From Firmicutes bacterium UBA4975 (lineage in GTDB: Bacteria > Bacillota > Proteinivoracia > UBA4975): a stretch of DNA of 6,439 nucleotides. The translations under genes were made by a program, and so were the position numbers. Below, in pieces: positions 1-5,486 of the stretch; the first letter of the stretch is position 1, and each line of letters starts with the position of its first letter. Below the pieces are notes generated by a model. It saw only the letters and a list, made by a program, of their open reading frames with translations, had not been told where the DNA came from and made no database searches. The DNA is taken from assembly GCA_002397155.1 (NCBI GenBank), contig DGZR01000050.1, positions 3,403-9,841 on the forward strand. The letters are read 5' to 3'.

Positions 1-1492
1 TGATCGCCTCCACCTTGTCCTGGGGGAGCAGTTGGGCCCGGTATTCATCCAGGCCGAGCTGGCGGGCGATAGCCCCGGCGGTGCGGGGATTATCCCCGGT
101 GAGCATGACCACTCTTTTGCCCTGCCTGTGCAGGGATGCCACTGTCTCTTTAGCCTCGGGGCGCAGGGTGTCGGCGATGGCGATGGCACCCAGGACCCGG
201 CCCTCTACGGCGATGGGCACCGGGGTTTCTCCCAGCTCTTCCCGGTTTTTTAACCAGTCCTCGATTGGAGCGGGCAGGGGTAGGCCATGTTCCGCCAAGA
301 GGCGGCGGGTTCCGGCCAGGACGGTCCGGCCTTCCACCTCGCCCATGATGCCCCCGCCAGGGAAGACCCGGATGCCGTGGGGATCGGGCAGGACCAGGTC
401 CGTTGCCCGGCGCAGGATGGCCCGGCCAATGTGGTGCTCCGAACCCTTTTCCACGGCGGCGGCCAGACGCAGCACTTCTTCTTCGTTCCCTTCCGGAGCG
501 TAGATAGCAGTCACTTCCGGCCTGCCCAGGGTGAGGGTGCCGGTCTTGTCAAAAGCTACCAGGCTCACTTTCCCGGCCTTTTCCAGGAACTCGCCGCCCT
601 TGACCAGCACTCCGGATCGGGCGGCGTTGCCGATGCCCGCCACCATGGAGATGGGGGTGGAGATGACCAGGGCCCCGGGACAGCCGATGACCAGCAGGGT
701 GAGGGCGGTGTGGAGGTTGCGGGTAACAAGGCCGGTGAGGGCGGCCAGGGCGATGATGCTGGGGGTGTACCAGCGGGCGAAGCTCTCGATGAACTTTTGG
801 GTAGGGGCCTTGCGCTCCTGGGCTTCTTCGACCATATGGAGGATGCGGGCAAAGGTGGTGTCCTCCCCCACCCGCTGGGCCCTGATCTCGATGTAGCCCG
901 CCTCTACCAGGGTGCTGCTGAAGACCTGGCTGTCCGCAGCGACCTCCACCGGGATGGACTCGCCGGTGATGGCGGCCTGGTTGACCGAAGCGCTGCCCTT
1001 GGCGATGACGCCGTCCACGGGTATTTTCCCCCCCGAGCGGACGAGGACGATTTCGCCCACCTCCACGTCTTCGGGGTCCACTTCTACTTCCGCCCCCTCC
1101 CGCCGGACCACCGCCGTGGCGGGCGCCAGGTTCAGGAGCTGCTGGATGGCGTCCCGGGTCCGGGCCAGGGTCCTGGCTTCCAGGTATCCCCCCAGGGCGA
1201 AGAGGAAGGTGACGGCGGCGGCTTCCCACTGGTCGCCGATGAAAAGGCCGCCCACGGCGGCGATGGTGACCAGGAGCTGAATGCTGATGACCCCGGCCCG
1301 CAAAGCATGCCAAGCGGTTTGGGCGATGCGAAAGCCCGCGACCAAGGCGGCGGCGGTCATCAGCAGGGAGCGGGCCAGGGGAGAAAGATACCCGCCCAGC
1401 CAGCCCAGGATGATCAGGGCACCGGAAAGAATGATGACCAGCAGCTTTTCATTTTGGCGCAGCCAGCGCTGCCTGCCTGGCGATCTGGCCAT
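1..1492 (-). CDS. P1B-type heavy-metal-transporting ATPase lacking an N-terminal HMA domain, CPG variant (partial, C-terminus outside window)
   Basis: This is an ATP-driven metal cation pump of the inner membrane. About 497 residues are visible. In order they hold hydrophobic segments near residues 16-36, 42-60 and 70-107; the actuator motif TGES at 176-179; a membrane segment with VIGCPGALVIS, where C271-P272-G273 is the metal-binding motif; DKTGTLT with the phosphorylated Asp at 315; SEHH at 351-354; the glycine motif PGGGIMGEV; and the LTGDN hinge near the end. The later GDGxNDAPAL motif and last two membrane helices lie off the left edge. The ATG is chosen because GAGGAGGAG sits just upstream, inside the end of the HMA gene, whose stop lies two bases before it. 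No N-terminal HMA domain is present; the preceding gene supplies one. CPG instead of CPC and SEHH instead of SEHP are unusual. Family assignment is firm. Zn, Cd, Pb, Cu or another metal is possible, because the determinants in the last helices are missing. Confidence 0.95.
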   Translation of the reverse strand, partial: MARSPGRQRWLRQNEKLLVIILSGALIILGWLGGYLSPLARSLLMTAAALVAGFRIAQTAWHALRAGVISIQLLVTIAAVGGLFIGDQWEAAAVTFLFALGGYLEARTLARTRDAIQQLLNLAPATAVVRREGAEVEVDPEDVEVGEIVLVRSGGKIPVDGVIAKGSASVNQAAITGESIPVEVAADSQVFSSTLVEAGYIEIRAQRVGEDTTFARILHMVEEAQERKAPTQKFIESFARWYTPSIIALAALTGLVTRNLHTALTLLVIGCPGALVISTPISMVAGIGNAARSGVLVKGGEFLEKAGKVSLVAFDKTGTLTLGRPEVTAIYAPEGNEEEVLRLAAAVEKGSEHHIGRAILRRATDLVLPDPHGIRVFPGGGIMGEVEGRTVLAGTRRLLAEHGLPLPAPIEDWLKNREELGETPVPIAVEGRVLGAIAIADTLRPEAKETVASLHRQGKRVVMLTGDNPRTAGAIARQLGLDEYRAQLLPQDKVEAI

Positions 1493-1494
1493 GA

Positions 1495-1728
1495 TCACTC
1501 CTCCTCTTGCTTGGCGCTTACCACCTGGTAGCCCAGTTTGGCTACCGCTTTTTCAATTTCCGCCCAACTGGTGAGGCTGTCGTCGAAGCGGACCAGGAGC
1601 TTGTTGGTGGTGTAGCGGACTTCCGCCTCTGACACTCCTTTGATCTTTCCCGCCACCCGGGCGATCATGTTGGCGCAGTCCGGGCAGGAAAGCTGCTCTA
1701 AGCGGGCGGTGACCTTTATGCCAGCCAT
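1495..1728 (-). CDS. Free-standing HMA (heavy-metal-associated) domain protein, 77 aa
   Basis: This is a small soluble metal-binding protein of the CopZ/MerP-like ferredoxin fold. Such proteins hold a soft metal ion between two cysteines and pass it to a partner. The metal site is C15-P-D-C18 in LSCPDCANMI. Typical HMA features follow: a helix, KGVSEAEVRY near 30-39, a second strand LLVRFDD, and LGYQVV at 65-70. The protein ends in a short acidic tail of three Glu codons that also form the ribosome binding site of the ATPase gene. Its ATG lies 13 bases inside the upstream thioredoxin-like gene, with GAGGAG eight bases before it, so translation is probably coupled. The ATPase next door has no HMA domain, so this protein is most simply read as its detached metal-binding module or chaperone. 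That partnership is inferred from gene order. Confidence 0.9.
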   Translation of the reverse strand: MAGIKVTARLEQLSCPDCANMIARVAGKIKGVSEAEVRYTTNKLLVRFDDSLTSWAEIEKAVAKLGYQVVSAKQEEE

Positions 1729-1955
1729 GTTTTCAGCTCCTCTACCTCGGGGACCCGGCGCACGGACTTGACCTGGCCGTCGACGATGACGGCGGGCAGT
1801 CCCCCGGCGGCGTATTCCATGATCCTCTCGGGGTCGGTGACTTTTTCCACCCCTATTTCAGCTTCCAGTTCAGCCAGGGCCGCCTGCACATTGGCGTCCA
1901 GGCGGGCGCAGGTGGGGCAGCCTTCAACTCCCAATAAGACGATGGTTTTTTTCAA
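1716..1955 (-). CDS. Small thioredoxin-fold redox protein with CPTC motif, 79 aa (TTG start)
   Basis: This resembles the short thioredoxin/glutaredoxin-fold proteins sometimes called redox-active disulfide proteins (MTH895-like). It opens with a beta strand (KKTIVLLGV), then C13-P-T-C16 in EGCPTCARL, a long helix, and GGLPAVIVDG with the likely cis-proline P54 that faces the cysteine pair. There is no signal peptide, so it should act in the cytoplasm. The start codon is TTG: an in-frame TGA lies three codons upstream and no ATG or GTG fits between, while GAGGAG lies nine bases before the TTG. It is the first gene of the metal operon and overlaps the HMA gene by 13 bases. It may keep the HMA or ATPase cysteines reduced, or bind metal itself. 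The fold is well supported; the role is inferred from position. Confidence 0.85.
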   Translation of the reverse strand: MKKTIVLLGVEGCPTCARLDANVQAALAELEAEIGVEKVTDPERIMEYAAGGLPAVIVDGQVKSVRRVPEVEELKTWLA

Positions 1956-1964
1956 CTGACATCA

Positions 1965-1970
1965 CTCCTC
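1965..1970 (-). promoter_or_regulatory. Ribosome binding site GAGGAG deciding the TTG start of the thioredoxin-like gene
   Basis: GAGGAG lies nine bases upstream of the TTG at 1955-1953. The in-frame TGA between them excludes a longer product. An ATG closer to the site (minus strand, ATGTCAGTTG) is in another frame that does not encode the thioredoxin fold, so TTG is the supported start. Confidence 0.7.
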
Positions 1971-1985
1971 ATTCCTTTTGTCTTT

Positions 1986-1991
1986 ATTATG
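1986..1991 (-). promoter_or_regulatory. Predicted -10 element (CATAAT) of the metal operon promoter
   Basis: Read on the minus strand this is CATAAT, five of six matches to TATAAT, in the AT-rich leader of the thioredoxin/HMA/ATPase operon. It puts the start point near 1979, giving a short leader before the ribosome binding site. The hexamer at the normal -35 position (TGTTAC, 2014-2009) is a poor match to TTGACA, as expected for a promoter that needs an activator. The start point is predicted, not measured. Confidence 0.55.
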
Positions 1992-2013
1992 GGGGAAAAA
2001 GAGGAGGAGTAAC

Positions 2014-2027
2014 ATGATAAATATCAA
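2014..2027 (-). promoter_or_regulatory. FNR-type binding site, TTGAT-N4-ATCAT, at -41.5
   Basis: On the minus strand the sequence is TTGATATTTATCAT, matching nine of the ten defined bases of the FNR consensus TTGAT-N4-ATCAA. Its centre (2020.5) is exactly 41.5 bases upstream of the start point predicted from the CATAAT element, the classical class II activator position. The regulator encoded at 2176-2874 has the recognition-helix residues that read this consensus in E. coli FNR. Site and regulator therefore support each other, although binding is not proven. Confidence 0.65.
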
Positions 2028-2094
2028 GATAAAAAAAAAGGCCTTCGGAAGACGGCCTGGATTTGCTTACCCTACTTTCCCCGAGGCCGGCTGA
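2014..2094 (+). CDS. Possible 26-aa basic peptide with a strong ribosome binding site (uncertain)
   Basis: On the plus strand GAGGAGGAG at 2001-2009 is followed by an ATG at 2014, with AGGAGG six bases before the start. The frame runs 26 codons to TGA. The peptide begins MINIKIKKK and is rich in Lys, Arg, Pro and Phe. TATTAT at 1985-1990 could be a -10 element, but no -35 element lies at normal spacing. The frame crosses the FNR-type site and the minus-strand terminator, so the good ribosome site may be chance from a pyrimidine run on the other strand. No homologous family is recognised. Confidence 0.2.
   Translation: MINIKIKKKAFGRRPGFAYPTFPEAG
2031..2058 (-). terminator. Intrinsic terminator downstream of the FNR-like regulator gene
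   Basis: On the minus strand AGGCC and GGCCT pair around an inner T-A and C-G pair with one mismatch and the loop TTCC, followed directly by nine T residues. It lies about 118 bases past the regulator stop codon, and only a few bases separate its T-run from the FNR-type site of the next operon. It should end transcripts of the ABC/SagB/regulator operon. An upstream CGGCCT could compete for its first arm. Confidence 0.75.
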
Positions 2095-2175
2095 GAGCAG
2101 TTACTTTTTCAAATGACCTTTCTCGAAACCCAAGCCCCGAGGGGCATCCTGCTCAAACATTATGGCTTCTGTCCT
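2059..2175 (-). other. Untranslated region between the regulator stop and the terminator, with paired segments
   Basis: No minus-strand gene is seen here; the tail of the uncertain plus-strand peptide overlaps its left end. The region holds a perfect 12-base palindrome GCCCCGAGGGGC (2134-2145), enclosed by a six-base pairing of CTGCTC (2149-2154) with GAGCAG (2095-2100). CGGCCT (minus strand, 2089-2084) can pair with AGGCCG (2058-2053), the first arm of the terminator. It may be a structured 3' end or an attenuator. I could not match it to a riboswitch class I know. Confidence 0.35.
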
Positions 2176-2874
2176 CTAGGCCAGCTCCCGCAGCCGGGCC
2201 AGGTCCCGGATGACGATTTTTTTCCGGCCCTGGGGGGTGATCAGGCCCTGGTCCTGGAGTTCTCCCAGCTTGCGGCTGAAGTTTTCTACCGTCATGCCGG
2301 TGAGGCTGGCCAGGCCCTCCCGGCTGAGGGGCAGGGCCACGGTATCGGCGGCTTGTTCCGCCGCCAGGTCGGCCAGGAGGCGGGCCACCCGCTGCAGGCT
2401 GGTGCGGGTGCCCAGGTTTTCGATCTGCTCCTCCGCGGTCTGAAGCCGCAGGTTGAGGGCGGCGATGAGCTTGCGGGCTATTTCCGGGTGGCTCTGCACC
2501 ACCTCTTCCGCCGCCCCTTTGTCCAAAAGGCAGATCTTGGTCGGCCCCAGGGCCTGGGCGGAGGCGGAGCGGGCATGTTCGCCAAAGAGTACCGCCTCGC
2601 CAAAAAAGTCCCCGGGGCCCAAGAGGCGGAGTACCTGCTCCCGGCCTTCGGGGGAGGTCTTAAAAATCTTGACGCCGCCGGAGTTGACCAGGCAAAACAC
2701 ACTGGCGGGGCTGTCCTGGTGGTAGATGATTTCCCCGCCGGCGAATTCCCGGGTAGTGAGGAGGTGGTCAAAGCGGGCCAGTTCCTGGGGGTTTAAGTCC
2801 TGAAAGATGGGGACCCGGGAAGCGCAGCTCTGCCCGCAGGAGCAATTGGGCCCGCAGGAGTCTTCCCCGGGCAT
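2176..2874 (-). CDS. FNR-like CRP-family transcription regulator with a cysteine-rich N-terminus, 232 aa
   Basis: This is a cytoplasmic DNA-binding regulator. The N-terminus holds C7, C11, C13 and C17 (C-x3-C-x-C-x3-C). Next come a cyclic-nucleotide-type beta-barrel (about 30-120, with GPGDFFGEAVLFGE), a dimer helix (about 125-155) and a winged helix (about 158-228). Recognition helix TVENFSRKLGELQ carries E197, S200 and R201, aligned with Glu209, Ser212 and Arg213 of E. coli FNR, which read TTGAT half-sites. C115 in KICLLD aligns with FNR Cys122, a ligand of its [4Fe-4S] cluster. An oxygen- or redox-sensing iron-sulfur regulator is therefore likely, though N-terminal spacing differs from FNR (C-x3-C-x2-C-x5-C). 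C61 is another cysteine. The ATG overlaps the SagB-like stop by one base (TGATG), with only a weak ribosome site, so translation is probably coupled. A matching binding site precedes the metal operon just downstream. Confidence 0.9.
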   Translation of the reverse strand: MPGEDSCGPNCSCGQSCASRVPIFQDLNPQELARFDHLLTTREFAGGEIIYHQDSPASVFCLVNSGGVKIFKTSPEGREQVLRLLGPGDFFGEAVLFGEHARSASAQALGPTKICLLDKGAAEEVVQSHPEIARKLIAALNLRLQTAEEQIENLGTRTSLQRVARLLADLAAEQAADTVALPLSREGLASLTGMTVENFSRKLGELQDQGLITPQGRKKIVIRDLARLRELA

Positions 2875-3596
2875 CAGCGGGGCCCCGCCGGGGCCAGGTA
2901 AATGGCGAAACGGTTCACCCCGTCCAGGTCCAGGAAGCGGTTGAGAGTGTCGTCGTCAAAGGCGTTGACGGCGCAGCAGCCGGCCCGGATGGCCTCGCAG
3001 GCCAGGTAGAGGCTGTGGCAGACGTGGCCGGCATCGAGGAAGAGGTAGCGCCAGGCCCTTTCGCTGTACCGCCAGGCGCTGCGGTAGGGCACGGCCGCCC
3101 AAATAAATGTGACGGCAGCAGAGGCGACCCACTCTTGGTTCAGGCAGATCTCCGCCAGACGGGCGCCAATTTCCGGGTCCTCCCGGAGGGAGACAAGCTG
3201 GTGGGACAGGGCCAGGTAGCGGTAGAGGCCGGGCGCCAGCCCCGCCACCTTGGCGATGGCCAGGTAGGTATCAAAGGGGTGGCGGCCGCCGGCCGAGGGC
3301 ACGGTGCGCACCGTGCGGATTTCTCCCTTTTCCTGAACCCCCTGGCTGGCCCAGAGGAGCCAGGACAGTTCTTCCAGGGCCAGGGGCCGGGAACCGAACT
3401 CCCGGCGGCTGCGGCGGCGGTTGATGCCGTTGGCCACACTGGTGTTTCCGGCGGCGGTGGTGGGGGGCTGGGGCAGGTCGATGGCCGGGCCGTCCTGGGG
3501 GGTCTCCAGGGGGGGAGGGGGCAGTTCCTTGCTCTGGTCGGACTGGCTGAGGTAGGGATACTTGGTCTTTTCGTAGAATTCACGGCCGATGTTCAT
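2874..3596 (-). CDS. SagB/ThcOx-type nitroreductase-family flavin oxidoreductase, 240 aa
   Basis: This is a probable FMN-dependent oxidoreductase. The SagB/ThcOx branch includes enzymes that oxidise azoline rings to azoles in peptides, but many members occur alone with unknown substrates. An N-terminal SagB-like segment (FYEKTKYPYLSQSDQ, 7-21) precedes a proline-rich stretch. The nitroreductase fold opens with RRRSRREF (60-67), a typical FMN-phosphate region. RTVPSAGGRHP (97-107) is the characteristic SagB/nitroreductase motif, followed by GLYRYL, a helix with GHVCHSLYLACEAIRAG, and a final strand. AAGGAGG lies seven bases before the ATG. The gene follows the ABC permease by 36 bases and overlaps the regulator by one base, so all are probably co-transcribed. 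No YcaO cyclodehydratase or precursor peptide is visible, so azole formation cannot be claimed. Family is confident; substrate unknown. Confidence 0.87.
   Translation of the reverse strand: MNIGREFYEKTKYPYLSQSDQSKELPPPPLETPQDGPAIDLPQPPTTAAGNTSVANGINRRRSRREFGSRPLALEELSWLLWASQGVQEKGEIRTVRTVPSAGGRHPFDTYLAIAKVAGLAPGLYRYLALSHQLVSLREDPEIGARLAEICLNQEWVASAAVTFIWAAVPYRSAWRYSERAWRYLFLDAGHVCHSLYLACEAIRAGCCAVNAFDDDTLNRFLDLDGVNRFAIYLAPAGPR
2881..2895 (-). promoter_or_regulatory. GC hairpin just before the regulator start codon
   Basis: GGCCCC and GGGGCC pair perfectly around a three-base loop. The hairpin ends about six bases before the regulator ATG and covers the only possible ribosome-binding purines. 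It lies inside the end of the SagB-like gene. Ribosomes finishing that gene would open it, which fits coupled translation. It may simply reflect GC-rich coding sequence. Confidence 0.3.
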
Positions 3597-3632
3597 GGAA
3601 GAACCTCCTTTTTTACTACTTGGCGCCGGGGC

Positions 3633-5486
3633 CTATACTTTAATCCTGGCGGTCTTTTTAAAGCCGGTGGTCAGTCGGACCTGGAAGCCTTTGCGGGCTT
3701 GGCGGACGGTGGCCCCCATAAAAGCCAGGAAAATGGCAATCCAAGCGCCCAGGGTGAGGGTAAGGCCCACCAGGAGCCGGGGTAGGGCGCTCCAGGTCAA
3801 GGGCCGGCTGAGCAGGTAGACGAGCCAGAGGAGGATGTCCAGGAGGTTAAAGGTGGGGTGAATCGTGGGCATTTGCCCCGCCCAGGCGACCCAGGGGGCG
3901 GGGGGAAATGTGTAGAAAAGGCAGAGGGCCAAAAGGCCGGTGAGGAGGCCGTTGGCCAGGAACATGGTCAGGGCAGCCCCGAAGGTTACGCGCTGCTGCT
4001 GGGGGGAGTCGGGGTTGTAGCGGCAGTTGTTGATGGAGTAGTAAAGGCCGATGGCGCTTCCGCCCAAGGTGATGAGGACGGCCCCAATGGCCAGGGCCGC
4101 CACCGTTCTCCCGGGCAGGCCCAGGGCGAGGGCGGTGCCGGTGAGGAGCAGTTCCATGAGGATAACGGTGGGCAGGGCGGCGGCTAGCAGCTTGCCCCAC
4201 ACCACCGGCCAGCCCGCCAGGGGCACGCTGTTCAGGAGCCATTCCGACTCCCCTTCCCGGCCAAAAGACTGGAGGGCCATGTTGCCGCTAAACATGATGG
4301 TGTACATTATCATGATCGCGATCAGGCCTTCCTTAGCGCCGTCCCCGGGGAAAAATAGGGCCCGGCCCAGGAAAAAGCCCATCAAGAGCAAGGGGGTGAG
4401 GTAGCCGAACCACTCCCGGGTGTCCCGCTTGATGCTGAGCAGGTCTTTTTTCGCTACCGCCCACATACCCAGACGGGGCGGGGCCAGGGCCAGGGAGGCG
4501 TCCCAGGCCAGCACCGCCGATTCCGAGGTAGGAGAGGGAACCGGGGCGGTTTTCCGGGCTTTGACCTTTTTGCCCCCGCTCCCCTGGCTGAGAGAAATCC
4601 AGCCCCGGCGAAAACCTCTTTCCACCAGGAGGAAAGCGGGAAGGAAAACTGCTAGGGCCAGGAGGATAGTGGGTAAGGACCAGGCCAGGGCGGCCAAGTT
4701 TTGGCCCTGGGCGCTTTGGGTCAGGGCCTGGGCCCCCCAGCCCCAGGGGAACCAGTTCATCGCCTGCAGGAGGAGATGCTGATTGGCCAGCCAGGCCCCC
4801 AGGTCGAATTGGGTGCCGCTGGACATGACCAGGTTGGGTATTTGAAAGAGGAGGGCGATGAGGATGCCGCTGAGGGCCCCGATGAAGCCCACCGCCTCCT
4901 TGCTGCGGTGGGGAGGGACCAGGCGCATGACCACCAGGTTGAGGAGCTCGGCCAGGGCTGTGCCCAGGGCCAGCAGGGCCAAGGTGATCACAATGAGCCA
5001 GAGGTAAAAACCGGGGCCTGCTTTTAAGAGGAGGCCGAAGAAAAGGCCCGGTAAAAAGACAAAGAAAGCAATGCCGAAGAGATTGCTGAAGGCTATCTTT
5101 AGGGTCTTGATGGCGAAGACAGCCCGGGTGGCCACGGGAGCTACGAAGAGCAGTTCCAGGTCTCCGGACATGTAGAGGGTGGCAAAGGCGGAGGTGACCC
5201 CGAAGAACATGCTGCTCAGCACCCCGGCCATGAAAATCAGGGAAAGGAAGCCTTGGCCCAGGTCGGGGGTCATGGACCCCAGGGCGCCGTAGGCCATCGA
5301 AGCCAGCCAGACCAGGAGGCCGATTGCGCTCACGGCGGGAATGGCGATGAGGAGCCAAACCTTAACCGGCCACTGGCGCATTTTGTTCCGGCTTAGGCGG
5401 AGTTCGGTTTGGGCCAAGAGCCAGAAATCCTGCCAAAAGCTGTGGGGCTGAGGGGGCTGGGTCAAGGGAGAGGGGATGTGTTTCAC
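3633..5486 (-). CDS. Large fused ABC transporter permease, 617 aa (GTG start)
   Basis: This is an integral membrane subunit of an ABC exporter, working with the ATPase encoded just upstream. About twelve hydrophobic segments form two similar sets of six, joined by a hydrophilic linker rich in Ser, Lys and Pro. Each half begins with a comparable amphipathic motif (LLAQTELRLSRNKM near the start, VAKKDLLSIKRDTREW after the linker), suggesting duplication and fusion of an ABC-2-like half. The family resembles poorly characterised putative ABC exporter permeases. The start is GTG: GTGA overlaps the ATPase stop by four bases, and GGAGGG lies nine bases before it. No extracellular solute-binding protein is nearby, so export is more likely than import. 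The cargo is unknown; a lipid, a peptide or a product linked to the SagB-like enzyme are all possible. Confidence 0.88.
   Translation of the reverse strand: MKHIPSPLTQPPQPHSFWQDFWLLAQTELRLSRNKMRQWPVKVWLLIAIPAVSAIGLLVWLASMAYGALGSMTPDLGQGFLSLIFMAGVLSSMFFGVTSAFATLYMSGDLELLFVAPVATRAVFAIKTLKIAFSNLFGIAFFVFLPGLFFGLLLKAGPGFYLWLIVITLALLALGTALAELLNLVVMRLVPPHRSKEAVGFIGALSGILIALLFQIPNLVMSSGTQFDLGAWLANQHLLLQAMNWFPWGWGAQALTQSAQGQNLAALAWSLPTILLALAVFLPAFLLVERGFRRGWISLSQGSGGKKVKARKTAPVPSPTSESAVLAWDASLALAPPRLGMWAVAKKDLLSIKRDTREWFGYLTPLLLMGFFLGRALFFPGDGAKEGLIAIMIMYTIMFSGNMALQSFGREGESEWLLNSVPLAGWPVVWGKLLAAALPTVILMELLLTGTALALGLPGRTVAALAIGAVLITLGGSAIGLYYSINNCRYNPDSPQQQRVTFGAALTMFLANGLLTGLLALCLFYTFPPAPWVAWAGQMPTIHPTFNLLDILLWLVYLLSRPLTWSALPRLLVGLTLTLGAWIAIFLAFMGATVRQARKGFQVRLTTGFKKTARIKV

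Noticed and set aside
287..1531. Long open plus-strand frame of 414 codons opposite the P-type ATPase gene
   Set aside because: It is rich in Gly, Asp, Gln and Ala, shows no fold or motif, and is an antisense shadow of a firmly identified ATPase in GC-rich DNA.
2059..2175. Known riboswitch or tRNA in the region between regulator and metal operon
   Set aside because: I compared it by eye with the TPP, cobalamin, SAM, glycine, fluoride and NiCo conserved cores and with tRNA T-loop sequence; none fits. The CTGAGA string lies on the plus strand without the other TPP elements.
2113..2796. Plus-strand frame of 227 codons opposite the FNR-like regulator
   Set aside because: No recognisable domain; the minus strand carries a clear CRP/FNR protein with conserved motifs.
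3015..3785. Plus-strand frame of 256 codons opposite the SagB-like gene
   Set aside because: Low-complexity Gly/Ala/Gln composition typical of an antisense frame; it also crosses the gap between two well-supported minus-strand genes.
4333..5358. Minus-strand frame of 341 codons overlapping the permease
   Set aside because: Pro/Gly/Arg/His-rich and without hydrophobic segments; it is an out-of-frame shadow of the membrane protein.
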